A stretch of DNA of 64,000 bases from Saccharopolyspora hirsuta (GTDB lineage: Bacteria > Actinomycetota > Actinomycetes > Mycobacteriales > Pseudonocardiaceae): the NCBI RefSeq assembly GCF_008630535.1, contig NZ_VWPH01000006.1, positions 124,001 to 188,000 of the forward strand. The letters run 5' to 3'. Under the pieces are notes generated by a model. That model had not been told where the DNA came from and ran no database searches. It saw nothing but the letters and a program-made list of their open reading frames with translations. The position numbers and the translations under genes are program-made. The first letter of the stretch is position 1. Every line of letters begins with the position of its first letter. This document shows positions 54,465-64,000 of the stretch, in pieces.

Positions 54465-54863
54465 ATGACGATGACCGATCCGATCGCAGACATGCTGACG
54501 CGTCTGCGCAACGGAAACTCGGCATACCACGACGAGGTCGTGATGCCGCACTCCAAGCTGAAGGCGAACATCGCCGAGATCCTCAAGCGGGAGGGCTACG
54601 TGTCCGGCTCCCGCGTCGAGGAGGGCGAGAAGGGCAAGCAGCTCGTCGTCGAGCTCAAGTACGGCCCGAACCGCGAGCGGAGCATCGCGGGCCTGCGCCG
54701 GGTCTCCAAGCCCGGTCTGCGGGTCTACGCCAAGTCCACCAACCTGCCCAAGGTGCTGGGTGGCCTGGGCGTCGCCATCATCTCGACCTCCGGCGGTCTG
54801 CTGACCGACCGGCAGGCCATGAAGAAGGGCGTGGGCGGGGAAGTCCTCGCCTACGTCTGGTAA
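54465..54863 (+). CDS. rpsH: 30S ribosomal protein S8 (uS8)
   Basis: The 132-residue 16S rRNA-binding protein starts [19 protein letters not shown] and ends with the conserved [21 protein letters not shown], near 107-127. ATG 54465 is chosen over longer in-frame extension because it matches the family start. In E. coli S8 represses its own operon; that is not shown here. Confidence 0.99.
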   Translation: MTMTDPIADMLTRLRNGNSAYHDEVVMPHSKLKANIAEILKREGYVSGSRVEEGEKGKQLVVELKYGPNRERSIAGLRRVSKPGLRVYAKSTNLPKVLGGLGVAIISTSGGLLTDRQAMKKGVGGEVLAYVW

Positions 54864-54879
54864 GGGAGGAGGAGCGGCA

Positions 54880-55419
54880 ATGTCGCGCATCGGAAAGCTG
54901 CCGATCACCGTCCCCTCCGGCGTCGAGGTGACCATCGACGGCCAGGCGGTGACGGTCAAGGGCCCGAAGGGCACGCTGCAGCACCAGGTCGCCGAGCCCA
55001 TCGTCGTCGAGCGGGACGAGGATGGTGCGGTGCTGGTCAAGCGCCCCGACGACGAGCGGGAGAGCCGTTCGCTGCACGGGCTCACCCGGACCCTGGTGAA
55101 CAACATGATCATCGGGGTCAGCCAGGGCTACGAGAAGGCCCTGGAGATCCACGGCGTCGGTTACCGCGTGCTGCTGAAGGGATCGAACCTCGAGTTCTCC
55201 CTCGGTTACAGCCACCCCATCGTGATCGAGCCGCCGGAAGGCATCCAGTTCGCCGTTGACGGGCCGACCAAGCTGTCGGTCAAGGGCATCGACAAGCAGC
55301 TGGTCGGCGAGATCGCGGCCAGGATTCGCAAGCTGCGCAAGCCCGACCCGTACAAGGGCAAGGGTGTCCGCTACGCAGGTGAGAACATCCGCCGCAAGGT
55401 CGGGAAGACGGGTAAGTGA
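54880..55419 (+). CDS. rplF: 50S ribosomal protein L6 (uL6)
   Basis: The 179-residue protein near the factor-binding site opens [15 protein letters not shown] and ends [20 protein letters not shown] (near 155-175). GGGAGGAGG precedes ATG 54880. Confidence 0.99.
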   Translation: MSRIGKLPITVPSGVEVTIDGQAVTVKGPKGTLQHQVAEPIVVERDEDGAVLVKRPDDERESRSLHGLTRTLVNNMIIGVSQGYEKALEIHGVGYRVLLKGSNLEFSLGYSHPIVIEPPEGIQFAVDGPTKLSVKGIDKQLVGEIAARIRKLRKPDPYKGKGVRYAGENIRRKVGKTGK

Positions 55420-55421
55420 CC

Positions 55422-55823
55422 ATGAGCGAGACGACAGCTACCAAGCGCAAGCCGGTGGGCAAGGACATCTCGACCAAGCGTCGGCTTGCCCGCGCCAAGC
55501 GGCACACGCGCATCCGCAAGAAGATCCTCGGCACGGCCGAGCGCCCGCGCCTGGTCGTGACCCGGTCGCTGCGCCACATCGTCGCCCAGGTCATCGACGA
55601 CACCAAGGGGCACACCCTGGCGTCGGCCAGCAGCCTGGAAGCCGACGTCCGTGCGTTCGAGGGCGACAAGAAGGCCAAGGCCACCAAGGTCGGCGAGCTC
55701 GTCGCCGCCCGGGCCAAGGACGCCGGCATCGAGAAGGTCGTCTTCGACCGCGGCGGCAACGACTACCACGGTCGGGTCGCTGCGCTGGCGGACGCCGCGC
55801 GTGACGGCGGACTGGAGTTCTGA
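55422..55823 (+). CDS. rplR: 50S ribosomal protein L18 (uL18)
   Basis: The 133-residue 5S rRNA-binding protein has [20 protein letters not shown] and [14 protein letters not shown] and ends in [10 protein letters not shown]. The start could be ATG 55422 (used) or GTG 55416, which overlaps the rplF stop. Confidence 0.97.
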   Translation: MSETTATKRKPVGKDISTKRRLARAKRHTRIRKKILGTAERPRLVVTRSLRHIVAQVIDDTKGHTLASASSLEADVRAFEGDKKAKATKVGELVAARAKDAGIEKVVFDRGGNDYHGRVAALADAARDGGLEF

Positions 55824-55858
55824 CAAGTGGGTAAGAACGAGAACGGAAGGGACGCCTG

Positions 55859-56470
55859 ATGCCTGGACGCACTCGGCGTGAGGGCGGGGAGTCCGGCGGC
55901 AAGGACCGCCGGGACCGCCGCGACGGCGGCCGTGGCGGGGCGGCCCAAGAGAAGACCCCGCAGTTCGAACGCGTCGTGACCATCAACCGCGTCGCCAAGG
56001 TCGTCAAGGGTGGTCGGCGCTTCAGCTTCACCGCGCTGGTCGTCGTCGGCGACGGTGACGGCATGGTCGGTGTCGGTTACGGCAAGGCCAAGGAAGTTCC
56101 GGCGGCCATCGCCAAGGGCGTCGAGGAGGCGAAGAAGAACTTCTTCCGCGTCCCGCGCCTGGGCGGCACCATCACGCACCCGGTGCAGGGCGAGGAGGCG
56201 GCCGGCATCGTGCTGCTGCGCCCGGCCAGCGCCGGTACCGGTGTCATCGCCGGTGGCCCGGTGCGCGCGGTGCTGGAGTGCGCCGGCATCCACGACGTGC
56301 TGAGCAAGTCGCTGGGCAGCGACAACCCGATCAACATCGTGCACGCCACGGTCAATGCGCTGAAGCAGCTGCAGCGGCCGGAGGAGGTCGCGGCTCGTCG
56401 TGGCCTCCCGCTCGAGGACGTCGCTCCGGCGTTCATCCTGCGCGCGCGTGCTGCGGGGCAGGGGGTCTGA
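55859..56470 (+). CDS. rpsE: 30S ribosomal protein S5 (uS5)
   Basis: The 203-residue protein of the decoding region has a charged N-terminal extension (Arg/Gly/Glu-rich, about 35 residues) and then [20 protein letters not shown]. The [15 protein letters not shown] segment follows. GGAAGG precedes ATG 55859. Confidence 0.99.
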   Translation: MPGRTRREGGESGGKDRRDRRDGGRGGAAQEKTPQFERVVTINRVAKVVKGGRRFSFTALVVVGDGDGMVGVGYGKAKEVPAAIAKGVEEAKKNFFRVPRLGGTITHPVQGEEAAGIVLLRPASAGTGVIAGGPVRAVLECAGIHDVLSKSLGSDNPINIVHATVNALKQLQRPEEVAARRGLPLEDVAPAFILRARAAGQGV

Positions 56471-56475
56471 CCGAC

Positions 56476-56658
56476 ATGGCACAGCTGAAGATCACCCAGG
56501 TTCGCGGTCTGGTCGGCAGCAAGCAGAACCAGCGCGACACCATGCGCACCCTCGGGCTGCGCAAGATCCGTCAGTCCGTGGTTCGTCCGGATGACTCGAA
56601 CGTGCGCGGCATGATCAAGACCGTCCGTCACCTGGTGACGGTCGAGGAGGTCGACTGA
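56476..56658 (+). CDS. rpmD: 50S ribosomal protein L30 (uL30)
   Basis: The 60-residue protein reads [19 protein letters not shown] and ends [12 protein letters not shown] 56476 is 5 bases after the rpsE stop; rplO begins 1 base after its own stop. Confidence 0.98.
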   Translation: MAQLKITQVRGLVGSKQNQRDTMRTLGLRKIRQSVVRPDDSNVRGMIKTVRHLVTVEEVD

Positions 56659-56659
56659 C

Positions 56660-57109
56660 ATGGTCATCAAACTGCACGACCTGCGTCCGGCCCCCGGTGC
56701 CAAGCGCGACAAGATCCGCGTCGGCCGCGGTGAGGGCTCCAAGGGCAAGACCGCGGGCCGCGGCACCAAGGGCACCAAGGCCCGGAAGAACGTCTCCCCG
56801 CGCTTCGAGGGCGGGCAGATGCCGATCCACATGCGGCTCCCGAAGCTCCGCGGCTTCAAGAACCGCTTCCGCACCGAGTACCAGGGTGTGAACGTCGGTC
56901 GGCTGGCGCAGGCGTTCCCGGAGGGCGGCACCGTCGGCATCGACGAGCTGGTCGCCAAGGGCCTGGTCAAGAAGAACGAGCTGGTGAAGATCCTCGGCGA
57001 CGGGGACCTCGAGGGCGTCAAGCTGGACGTGACCGCGCACGCGTTCACGGGCAGCGCCCAGGAGAAGATCACCGCTGCGGGTGGTTCGGTCACCAAGCTG
57101 GACCGCTGA
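56660..57109 (+). CDS. rplO: 50S ribosomal protein L15 (uL15)
   Basis: The 149-residue protein has the basic Gly-rich N-terminus ([19 protein letters not shown]) and [18 protein letters not shown]. It is the last gene before a strong terminator, so secY is on a separate transcript. Confidence 0.99.
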   Translation: MVIKLHDLRPAPGAKRDKIRVGRGEGSKGKTAGRGTKGTKARKNVSPRFEGGQMPIHMRLPKLRGFKNRFRTEYQGVNVGRLAQAFPEGGTVGIDELVAKGLVKKNELVKILGDGDLEGVKLDVTAHAFTGSAQEKITAAGGSVTKLDR

Positions 57110-57124
57110 CGAAGCAGCACCGAT

Positions 57125-57166
57125 GAGGGCCGGTCGACTTCGCGTCGATCGGCCCTCACCGTTTTT
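57125..57166 (+). terminator. Intrinsic terminator after rplO
   Basis: The arms GAGGGCCGGTCGAC and GTCGATCGGCCCTC (14 bp, one G-T pair) have a TTCGC loop and are followed by ACCG and five T. This is the most textbook terminator in the window and ends the ribosomal block. Confidence 0.92.
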
Positions 57167-57538
57167 CCCAATCGGGTGATGTCGAGAACTCGCCACTTCC
57201 CACGTCACCCCGCGGACGCACAATTTCGTGAGGAATTGACATTCACCCGGGTGACGGTCGATTTCGCGCGGAATTGCGCCTGGCGCCGGTGACCGGTGCT
57301 GCGGGGTTCCCTTGCTGCGCAGGGGTTTTGGTGGTGCGGTGGGGTGCTCCGGAGTGGTGCTGGCGGGGGTGTTCGCCATCGGCGTACGCCGTGATCAGGT
57401 GTGAGGCTTCGGTCGCCGAACGTGGCGGGCTCGCGGCCTGCTAGAGTCGCCCCGGCAGTGCCGTGATGAACGGGTGCTGCGGAAATTGCCGCATCTTTCC
57501 CCGGCCGGTTCCGACCGGCTCGCGTACAGGAGGTTCGC
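57167..57538. other. Intergenic region upstream of secY
   Basis: It contains the palindrome pair at 57221-57276, a perfect TCACCCGGGTGA palindrome (57243-57254) between them, G-rich sequence, and the secY promoter region. TAGAGT (57442-57447) is a plausible -10 box with a weak GAACGT -35 box 18 bases upstream. No gene is seen. Confidence 0.5.
57221..57276. repeat. Paired AT-rich palindromes (degenerate copies)
   Basis: CAATTTC-GTGA-GGAATTG (57221-57238) and CGATTTC-GCGC-GGAATTG (57258-57276 region) match the palindromes at 6783 and 60454 with one or two mismatches. They flank a separate 12-bp palindrome. Confidence 0.65.
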
Positions 57539-58852
57539 GTGCTCGGCGCCTTCCGCTCGGCTCTGGCGACGCCGGACCTGCGCCGCAAGATCCTGTTCAC
57601 CCTCGGCATGGTGGTGCTGTACCGGCTCGGCGCGACGATCCCCTCGCCGGGGGTGTCGTACCCGAACATCCAGCAGTGCATCGAGCAGATCGAGGGCAGC
57701 GGCTCGCAGAGCGTCTACTCCCTGCTCAACCTCTTCAGCGGTGGCGCGCTGCTGCAGCTGTCGGTGCTGTCGCTGGGCATCATGCCCTACATCACCGCGA
57801 GCATCATCATCCAGCTGCTGCAGGTGGTCATCCCGCGCTTCGAGCAGCTGAAGAAGGAAGGCCAGTCCGGCCAGGCGAAGCTGACCCAGTACACCCGGTA
57901 CCTGACGATCGCGCTGGCGATCCTGCAGGGCACCGGCGTGGTGGCGCTCGCCGTGCGCGGTCAGCTGTTCCAGGGCTGCTCGGTCTCGCCGATCCCGGAC
58001 GACTCGGTGCTGAACCTGATCACCATCGTGATCGTCATGACCGCCGGTGCGGCGGTGCTGATGTGGATGGGCGAGCTGATCACCGAGCGCGGCATCGGCA
58101 ACGGCATGTCGCTGCTGATCTTTGTCTCCATCGCGGCCCGCATCCCGGCCGAGGGCGGCGCGATCCTGCAGTCGCACGGCGGCCTGGTGTTCGCCGTGGT
58201 CTGCGCCTTCGCGGTCGTGATCATCGGCACCGTGGTGTTCATCGAGCAGGCCCAGCGCCGGATCCCGGTGCAGTACGCCAAGCGCATGATCGGCCGCCGG
58301 ATGTACGGCGGCACCTCCACCTACCTGCCGCTGAAGGTGAACCAGGCGGGCGTCATCCCGGTCATCTTCGGTTCCTCGCTGCTGTACCTGCCGCAGCTGA
58401 TCGGCCAGCTGGCCGGCAACCAGGACACCTGGTGGGCGCGGTTCATCCAGACCTACATCGTCGACCCGTCCAGCTGGGTGCACATCCTGCTGTACATGGC
58501 GCTGATCGTCTTCTTCGCCTACTTCTACGTGTCGATCACGTTCAACCCGGAAGAGCGCGCCGACGACATGAAGAAGTTCGGCGGCTTCATCCCGGGCATC
58601 CGGCCGGGGCGGCCGACCGCCGAGTACCTGAACTTCGTGCTCTCGCGGATCACCCTGCCGGGCGCGCTGTACCTGGGCATCATCGCGATCCTGCCGAACT
58701 TCTTCCTCGGCATCACCGGTGGTCAGGGCCAGAACCAGAACTTCCCGTTCGGCGGCACCGCGGTGCTGATCATGGTCAACGTCGGCCTGGACACCGTGAA
58801 GCAAATCGAGAGCCAGCTCACGCAGCGCAAGTACGAGGGATTCCTCCGGTAA
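57539..58852 (+). CDS. secY: Preprotein translocase subunit SecY
   Basis: The 437-residue channel protein of the Sec translocon has about ten transmembrane helices. It starts LGAFRSALATPDLRRKILFT (GTG 57539, AGGAGG 5 bases upstream), with the plug region near 60-75 and the cytoplasmic loops QRRIPVQYAKR and RPGRPTAEYL. It begins a secY-adk-map operon. Confidence 0.99.
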   Translation: MLGAFRSALATPDLRRKILFTLGMVVLYRLGATIPSPGVSYPNIQQCIEQIEGSGSQSVYSLLNLFSGGALLQLSVLSLGIMPYITASIIIQLLQVVIPRFEQLKKEGQSGQAKLTQYTRYLTIALAILQGTGVVALAVRGQLFQGCSVSPIPDDSVLNLITIVIVMTAGAAVLMWMGELITERGIGNGMSLLIFVSIAARIPAEGGAILQSHGGLVFAVVCAFAVVIIGTVVFIEQAQRRIPVQYAKRMIGRRMYGGTSTYLPLKVNQAGVIPVIFGSSLLYLPQLIGQLAGNQDTWWARFIQTYIVDPSSWVHILLYMALIVFFAYFYVSITFNPEERADDMKKFGGFIPGIRPGRPTAEYLNFVLSRITLPGALYLGIIAILPNFFLGITGGQGQNQNFPFGGTAVLIMVNVGLDTVKQIESQLTQRKYEGFLR

Positions 58853-59027
58853 GCTGTGCGGTCCGGGCGCGGCTTCGCCGTGCCCGGAAACCGCAGGTTC
58901 CGGCATGCCTGGTGCGACCCAGGTCCATGCGTGGGGTTGAGCAGCGGTCGCTCGCAGGCAGGTGGGCGCCGCGCAGCGCTCGTCAGGAGTTGGCGTGCGA
59001 TCGGATTGATTCGGAGGCAGACCCTTG

Positions 59028-59579
<552 letters not shown>

Positions 59580-59642
59580 GCCGGACGCGGCAGCCCGGAC
59601 CGGCACCGGCGGGTCCGGGCAGTTCCGAGATTCTTTGCGAAG

Positions 59643-60446
59643 GTGAGTGCGTTGTTGCGTCGGGGGAAGGGCATCGAGCTCAAGTCTCGTGGCGAGATCG
59701 AGGCGATGCGCGCGGCGGGCCTGGTGGTCGCCCGCGCGCTCGCAGCGGTGACTGCCCAGGCCAAGGCCGGGGCGAGCACCGGTGAGCTGGACGAGGTCGC
59801 CGAGCAGACCATCCGCGATGCGGGGGCGGTGCCGTCCTTCAAGGGCTACCACGGCTTCCCGGCGTCCATCTGCGCCTCGCTGAACGAGAAGGTCGTGCAC
59901 GGCATCCCGTCGCGCGACGAGGTCCTGGCCGAGGGCGACCTGCTCTCGGTGGACTGCGGCGCGATCCTGGACGGCTGGCACGGCGACTCCGCGGTGACGC
60001 TGGCGATCGGCGAGGTCAGCGCGAAGGACCGCGCCCTGTCGGCCGCCACCGAGGCCTCGATGTGGGCCGGGATCGAGCAGGTCCGGGCGGGCAACCGGCT
60101 GACCGACATCTCGCACGCGGTGGAGACCGCGGCGCTCGCGGCGGCGAAGGCCGACGGGCTGGAGTACGGGATCATCGCCGAGTACGGCGGCCACGGCATC
60201 GGCACCCAGATGCACATGGAGCCGTTCCTGCCGAACCTCGGCAAGCCGGGCCGCGGGCCGAAGCTGCGCGTCGGGATGGCGATCGCGGTGGAGCCGATGC
60301 TGACCCTGGGCACGGCGGAGACCGAGGAGCTCGACGACGAGTGGACCGTGGTGACGGCCGACGGCTCCCGCGCCGCGCACTGGGAGCACACCGTGGCCAT
60401 CACCGAGGACGGCCCCTGGGTCCTCACCGCCCCCGACGAGGACTGA
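59643..60446 (+). CDS. map: Methionine aminopeptidase type I
   Basis: This 267-residue metallopeptidase removes N-terminal Met. The ligands are visible: two Asp in [15 protein letters not shown], His in GGHGIG, Glu in AIAVEPM and Glu in WEHTVAI. GTG 59643 overlaps its GAAGG site, so in-frame TTG 59652 (8 bases away) may be the true start. It ends the secY operon before a repeat-rich spacer. Confidence 0.97.
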   Translation: MSALLRRGKGIELKSRGEIEAMRAAGLVVARALAAVTAQAKAGASTGELDEVAEQTIRDAGAVPSFKGYHGFPASICASLNEKVVHGIPSRDEVLAEGDLLSVDCGAILDGWHGDSAVTLAIGEVSAKDRALSAATEASMWAGIEQVRAGNRLTDISHAVETAALAAAKADGLEYGIIAEYGGHGIGTQMHMEPFLPNLGKPGRGPKLRVGMAIAVEPMLTLGTAETEELDDEWTVVTADGSRAAHWEHTVAITEDGPWVLTAPDED

Positions 60447-60453
60447 CGCGCCG

Positions 60454-60590
60454 CGATTTCCATCGAAATCGGATCTCCGACTTCAATGGAAATCGCGCTA
60501 GTCGTCCACGACCTCCGGTTTGTCGGGTTTCGGTGCGCCGGTGGGACGCGATTTCAATGGAAATCGGATGTCCGATTTCCATTGAACTTG
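60454..60590. repeat. Two pairs of AT-rich palindromes
   Basis: The copies are CGATTTC-CATC-GAAATCG (60454-60471), CGACTTC-AATG-GAAATCG (60478-60495), CGATTTC-AATG-GAAATCG (60549-60566) and CGATTTC-CATT-GAACTTG (60573-60590). In each pair the copies are 24 bases apart and linked by GAT-C/G-TC. The palindrome-spacer-palindrome unit recalls bacterial BIME/REP elements. Confidence 0.8.
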
Positions 60591-60650
60591 TTCATCCTGT
60601 CCGTGGACCGCAGCTGCGAAGGGCGACCGGCACCGGTCGGCAGGTGTCGC

Positions 60651-60682
60651 ATGCGCCGCAGGCGCATAGCCCACCCTCGCAG
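60651..60682 (+). repeat. Dispersed hairpin element (copy 2)
   Basis: ATGCGCC, a 3-base loop and GGCGCAT are followed by AGCCCACCCTCGCAG. The geometry and flank equal the copy at 46561-46593, but the stem sequence differs. It is downstream of map and may end transcription from both sides. Confidence 0.6.
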
Positions 60683-60759
60683 CTTGCACCGGCGCTGAGG
60701 TTCCGCCACTTGCACCGCCACGCAGAACGAGGTTGGGAAAACCTCAGTGAAATCGCACC

Positions 60760-61362
60760 TCACTTCGGGCGGCGGCAGGCGTAGACGCGGGCCGGGGGGA
60801 CGTTGCGCCAGATCGTGGACCTCGGCATGACCTCGTCGAACGTGTCGTGCAGGGCGGTGAGGAACTCCCGCGTCGGCGGTCGCCACAGCGTCGTCAGGTA
60901 GGTGACCGTGGTGAACACCCCGTCGGCCGACATCACCGAGGCCGCCTCGTGCAGCAGGTCGCGCTGCTTCTCCGCGGGCAGGAGGGTCCACGGGATGCTG
61001 CTGATCACCGCGTCGACCCGGTCCACGCCCGCCGCGTCGAGGAGCTTGCGCAGGTGGGTGGCGTCGCCCTCGATCACCTCCAGCCACGGCTTGGTGCGCT
61101 GCAGGAACCGGACCATCTTCGGGTCGATCTCGACGGCCAGGTGACGCGCGCCCTCGGCGAGGCGCCGCTGGATCGGCCCGCTGAGCGCGCCGGTGCCGGG
61201 CCCGAGCTCCAGCACCGTCGGTGCGCCCGAGCTGGGCACCACGGCGGCCACCGCCTCCGCGACGTACCGAGACGTCGGCAGCACCGCGCCCACCGTGGAC
61301 GGCTGCCGGGCTGCGCTGTTCAGGAACGTCCAGTACTCGCGCAGCTTCCTTCGCTTGCTCAC
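60760..61362 (-). CDS. SAM-dependent methyltransferase (PmtA/KsgA-like)
   Basis: The 200-residue class I methyltransferase has the SAM loop LELGPGTGALS (motif I, near residue 50), the acidic VEIDPKM, a motif-IV-like VISSIPWTLLP and a WRNVPPARVYACRRPK end. The pattern is that of phospholipid N-methyltransferases and rRNA dimethylases; by recall the phospholipid type is closer. GTG 61362 is chosen because AGGAGAAGGC precedes it. A paralogue lies just upstream on the same strand. Confidence 0.8.
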   Translation of the reverse strand: MSKRRKLREYWTFLNSAARQPSTVGAVLPTSRYVAEAVAAVVPSSGAPTVLELGPGTGALSGPIQRRLAEGARHLAVEIDPKMVRFLQRTKPWLEVIEGDATHLRKLLDAAGVDRVDAVISSIPWTLLPAEKQRDLLHEAASVMSADGVFTTVTYLTTLWRPPTREFLTALHDTFDEVMPRSTIWRNVPPARVYACRRPK

Positions 61363-61569
61363 GCCTTCTCCTACCATCCAGTGGAACGCCGCGACGGTAA
61401 CCCCTCCACGGTCCGCAGCGCGCAACCGTTCACGGCCCGTCGCGGGGTGTGGCGGAGCGGAGTTGGCCCATCGCGCTGCGTGGTCGGCGGCCGCGTCGGT
61501 CGGGTCATGCTCCGAGCATGCGCCGACGGGCGGCCGGGGACCTCCGGGAGCTTCCCGGGGAGACCCCGG

Positions 61570-62232
61570 TCACTGCAGCGGGCGGCGGCAGATGTAGTGC
61601 AGGATCGGCGGCAGGTTCCGCCACGTGGTGTGGGTCAGCACCTCGTCGAAGACGTGCTCCAGCCGGTTGCGGAACCGGCGGCCGCCGGGCGTCTGGTCGG
61701 CGGGCAGGTAGGTGAGCGCGGTGAACGCGCCCTGCGGCGCGAGCGCCTCCGCGGCCTGGCGCAGGACGTGGTCCTGGGCGTCGGCGTGCATCAGCGACCA
61801 CGGGATGCTGCTGATCACCGCGTCGACCTGGGTGATGCCGCGCTTGTCCAGCAGGGCCAGCAGGTCGCCGGCGTCGGCGTGCACGACCTCCAGCCACGGC
61901 TTGTGCTCCCGCAGGTGCTCGACCATGCCCTCGCCGAGCTCGATGCCGATGTGCCGCGCCCCCTGCGGCAGGCGGGCGTGGATGCCGTTGCTCAGCGAGC
62001 CGGTGCCGGGCCCCAGCTCGACCACCACGGGCGTGCCGGTGGTGGGCACCACCTGGGCGACGGTCGCCGCGACGGCGGCCGAGGTCGGGGTGGCGGCACC
62101 GACCATCCTGGGGTTGCGGACCGCGGTCCGGAGGAAGGTCCGGTACTCGCCGAGCTTGCGGTTGGCGGTCCGGGCTACCCGGTCCAGCCACGGCGCGGTG
62201 CGCGGGTCGCGTTGGTCCTGCTGGGATGTCAC
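61570..62232 (-). CDS. SAM-dependent methyltransferase, paralogue of the 60760 gene
   Basis: The 220-residue protein is built like its neighbour: YRTFLRTAVRNPRMVGAATP, then VVELGPGTGSLS, DAVISSIPWSLM, and the WRNLPPILHYICRRPLQ end. GTG 62232 has GAGGAGCAGC directly upstream. The 207-base gap to the downstream paralogue suggests separate or weakly coupled expression. The substrate is unknown; phosphatidylethanolamine is a possibility by family. Confidence 0.8.
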   Translation of the reverse strand: MTSQQDQRDPRTAPWLDRVARTANRKLGEYRTFLRTAVRNPRMVGAATPTSAAVAATVAQVVPTTGTPVVVELGPGTGSLSNGIHARLPQGARHIGIELGEGMVEHLREHKPWLEVVHADAGDLLALLDKRGITQVDAVISSIPWSLMHADAQDHVLRQAAEALAPQGAFTALTYLPADQTPGGRRFRNRLEHVFDEVLTHTTWRNLPPILHYICRRPLQ

Positions 62233-62399
62233 GCTGCTCCTCGGTTCTCCCCTGTTGTGGGCCTCGACCGCGGTGTCGATGATTGATCGAACGTAGTGAG
62301 GCCGGGAGCGCCCCCGCAAGCCGCCGCGGTGACGCAGTGACCCGAGCGTGGAAGTTCGGTTACCCTGCGTGTGCGGAACCGCGTTGAGCTGCCCCGATG

Positions 62400-62428
62400 T
62401 GGAGGGGCGAATCGGCGGCGCGTACGAT
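62400..62428 (+). promoter_or_regulatory. Possible infA operon promoter
   Basis: TGGAGG, a 17-base spacer and TACGAT (62423-62428) are about 190 bases before infA. The -35 box is weak. The rest of the 383-base spacer from the methyltransferase gene shows no gene. Confidence 0.4.
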
Positions 62429-62615
62429 GGAACATCGGCGCGCTCCTGGCGTCGGTTCGTTGTGCCTGGTTAACCGTTCCCGAGTGTGCGGGACGGGACT
62501 TCCGCGGTGTACCGGACCGGGGGCAGGTGTGCGTCCGTCGCGGGTGCCGGGGCCTCCGGTGCCGGCGGCAGGGACTTAGGTCCGCAAACCGTCACCGTCA
62601 CGAAACGCGGAGGAC

Positions 62616-62837
62616 ATGGGCAAGAAAGACGGGGCCATTGAGGTCGAGGGTCGGGTGATCGAGCCACTCCCCAACGCGATGTTCCGCGTCGAGTTGGAGA
62701 ACGGCCACAAGGTCCTCGCACACATCAGTGGCAAGATGCGCCAGCACTACATCCGCATCCTGCCTGAGGACCGGGTCGTGGTGGAGCTCTCGCCGTACGA
62801 CCTTTCCCGTGGGCGCATCGTCTACCGCTACAAGTGA
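62616..62837 (+). CDS. infA: Translation initiation factor IF-1
   Basis: The 73-residue OB-fold factor binds the 30S A site. It reads [20 protein letters not shown] at the start and ends [17 protein letters not shown] precedes ATG 62616. It heads the infA-rpmJ-rpsM-rpsK-rpsD cluster. Confidence 0.99.
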   Translation: MGKKDGAIEVEGRVIEPLPNAMFRVELENGHKVLAHISGKMRQHYIRILPEDRVVVELSPYDLSRGRIVYRYK

Positions 62838-62891
62838 CCTCCACGGTGTTCGGGGGATCCCGGACACGCGTTCGAGCAGGAGAGCACGACC

Positions 62892-63005
62892 GTGAAGGTC
62901 CAGCCGAGTGTGAAGCGAATCTGCGACAAGTGCCAGGTCATCCGCCGTCACGGGCGGGTGCTGGTGATCTGCGACAACGCCCGACACAAGCAGCGTCAGG
63001 GCTGA
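62892..63005 (+). CDS. rpmJ: 50S ribosomal protein L36, zinc-binding type (bL36)
   Basis: The 37-residue protein from GTG 62892 reads [20 protein letters not shown] and ends NARHKQRQG. The zinc ligands Cys11, Cys14, Cys27 and His32 are present, so this is the C+ form. It lies 54 bases after infA. Confidence 0.97.
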   Translation: MKVQPSVKRICDKCQVIRRHGRVLVICDNARHKQRQG

Positions 63006-63156
63006 GCTCGCACCAGTCGCGAAACGACAAGTGAAGGAACTCCCGCCACCAATCGACCCGTGAGTGGGTCGGCTGACCCCCGGACCAGGCCGGGGCCCCG
63101 CTGCTGCGGGGACGGGGCGGGAGCAGACCTGGACTGACAGAAGGAGAAGGAGCCGC

Positions 63157-63534
63157 ATGGCACGGCTCGTCGGAGTCGACCTCCCGCGCGAGAAGCGCAT
63201 GGAGATCGCGCTCACCTACATTTTCGGGATCGGCAAGACCCGGGCGAAGGAGATCCTCGCCGGGACCGGCGTCTCGCCCGACGCCAAGCCGCGCGACCTC
63301 GATGACGAGCAGCTCACCAAGCTGCGCGACTTCATCGAGAACAACTACCGCGTCGAGGGCGACCTCCGCCGCGAGGTCCAGGCCGACATCCGCCGGAAGA
63401 TCGAGATCGGGTGCTACCAGGGGCTGCGGCACCGCCGCCACCTCCCGGTGCACGGGCAGCGGACCAAGACCAACGCCCGCACCCGCAAGGGCCCGAAGAA
63501 GACGGTCGCCGGCAAGAAGAAGGCCAAGAAGTAA
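63157..63534 (+). CDS. rpsM: 30S ribosomal protein S13 (uS13)
   Basis: The 125-residue 30S head protein opens [20 protein letters not shown] and has [20 protein letters not shown] before a Lys-rich tail. ATG 63157, after AAGGAGAAGGAG, is used rather than a longer in-frame start. Confidence 0.99.
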   Translation: MARLVGVDLPREKRMEIALTYIFGIGKTRAKEILAGTGVSPDAKPRDLDDEQLTKLRDFIENNYRVEGDLRREVQADIRRKIEIGCYQGLRHRRHLPVHGQRTKTNARTRKGPKKTVAGKKKAKK

Positions 63535-63559
63535 GCCTCGCTAGGAGTTAGCTAAAGCT

Positions 63560-63964
63560 ATGCCACCCAAGGCTCGCCAGGGCGCCGTCAAGAAGGTGCG
63601 GCGCAAGGAAAAGAAGAATGTCGCGCACGGTCAGGCGCACATCAAGAGCACCTTCAACAACACCATCGTCTCGATCACCGACCCGACCGGTGCGGTGATC
63701 AGCTGGGCCTCCGCGGGCCACGTCGGGTTCAAGGGCTCCCGCAAGTCCACCCCGTTCGCCGCGCAGATGGCCGCCGAGAACGCGGCCCGCAAGGCCGCCG
63801 AGCACGGCATGAAGAAGGTCGACGTCTTCGTCAAGGGCCCGGGCTCGGGTCGCGAGACGGCGATCCGGTCGCTGCAGGCGGCCGGTCTCGAGGTCGGCAC
63901 CATCCAGGACGTCACCCCGCAGCCGCACAACGGCTGCCGCCCGCCGAAGCGTCGTCGGGTCTGA
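63560..63964 (+). CDS. rpsK: 30S ribosomal protein S11 (uS11)
   Basis: The 134-residue platform protein has [18 protein letters not shown] and ends [13 protein letters not shown]. It starts at ATG 63560 after TAGGAG, 25 bases after rpsM. Confidence 0.99.
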   Translation: MPPKARQGAVKKVRRKEKKNVAHGQAHIKSTFNNTIVSITDPTGAVISWASAGHVGFKGSRKSTPFAAQMAAENAARKAAEHGMKKVDVFVKGPGSGRETAIRSLQAAGLEVGTIQDVTPQPHNGCRPPKRRRV

Positions 63965-63991
63965 GTCGCGGGAAAGGAGTAAGGAACAAAG

Positions 63992-64000
63992 ATGGCTCGT
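63992..64000 (+). CDS. rpsD: 30S ribosomal protein S4, first three codons only
   Basis: ATG GCT CGT (Met-Ala-Arg) at the window end follows AAGGAGTAAGGA. In this operon rpsD follows rpsK, and S4 starts MAR in actinobacteria. The assignment is by position and these three residues. Confidence 0.8.

Larger units (their letters stand above)
60447..60759. other. Convergent repeat-rich spacer between map and a methyltransferase gene
   Basis: These 313 bases hold four AT-rich palindromes in two pairs (60454-60590), the hairpin CGACCGG/CCGGTCG (60624-60639), the dispersed hairpin element (60651-60682) and TGAGGTTCCGC sequence. There is no gene. Confidence 0.6.

Overview
The window is high-GC (roughly 70%) actinobacterial chromosome. 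An mce operon with a lipoprotein subunit, actinobacterial rpoB/rpoC, frequent GTG/TTG starts, XRE+DUF397 regulatory pairs, a DUF3558 lipoprotein and ESX-type small proteins all fit a mycelial Pseudonocardiaceae. Saccharopolyspora-like is my best guess by recall of sequence style; it is inference, not a match.

Layout. (1) 1-6576, +: the 3' part of an mce operon (end of mceB, then mceC, D, E, F and two Mce-associated membrane proteins), a cell-envelope lipid importer. (2) 7123-10251, -: a TPR/CHAT-domain protein, followed by a 1-kb spacer holding the rpoB promoter. (3) 11248-18761, +: rpoB and rpoC, closed by a strong hairpin. (4) 18954-24272: small accessory genes. These are a lower-GC pair (helical small protein plus DUF3558 lipoprotein), a DUF397/XRE pair reading leftward, a putative zinc-binding small protein and a small membrane protein, a DUF6319-like protein and a MocR/GntR regulator. 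(5) 24451-41559, +: a 17-kb co-directional accessory cluster. It holds a YbaB-like protein, an EspC-like ESX substrate, a small repeat protein and a 1923-residue polymorphic effector. The effector has a WXG-like helical head, an internal His/Cys domain and a C-terminal ADP-ribosyltransferase (ART). Then come a small ORF, three ADP-ribosylglycohydrolase (ARH) proteins with one further small ORF between the first two, and a protein ending in a TNT-like (NAD glycohydrolase-type) domain. (6) 42054-46477, +: the str operon rpsL-rpsG-fusA-tuf. (7) 47195-57109, +: S10/spc ribosomal genes from rpsJ to rplO. (8) 57539-60446, +: secY-adk-map. (9) 60760-62232, -: two tandem paralogous SAM methyltransferases. 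(10) 62616-64000, +: infA-rpmJ-rpsM-rpsK and the first three codons of rpsD.

The most interesting region is the 24.4-41.6 kb cluster, lying between two of the most conserved operons in the genome. It looks like a type VII secretion-linked ART toxin/ARH immunity locus. The toxin tip has clearly lower GC than the rest of its gene. The first two ARH proteins carry N-terminal modules resembling T7SS-associated and SseB-like proteins. The third fuses a catalytically degenerate ARH to an intact one through an acidic repeat linker. The last gene carries a TNT-like domain lacking the usual catalytic Gln. No ESX core gene (EccC and others) is present in the window, so secretion would depend on machinery elsewhere.

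Two families of intergenic repeats recur. One is paired AT-rich palindromes (CRATTTC-N4-GAAATYG) in three intergenic regions. The other is a small hairpin followed by AGCCCACC, found downstream of tuf and of map. I recognised no tRNA, rRNA, CRISPR array or intact insertion sequence.
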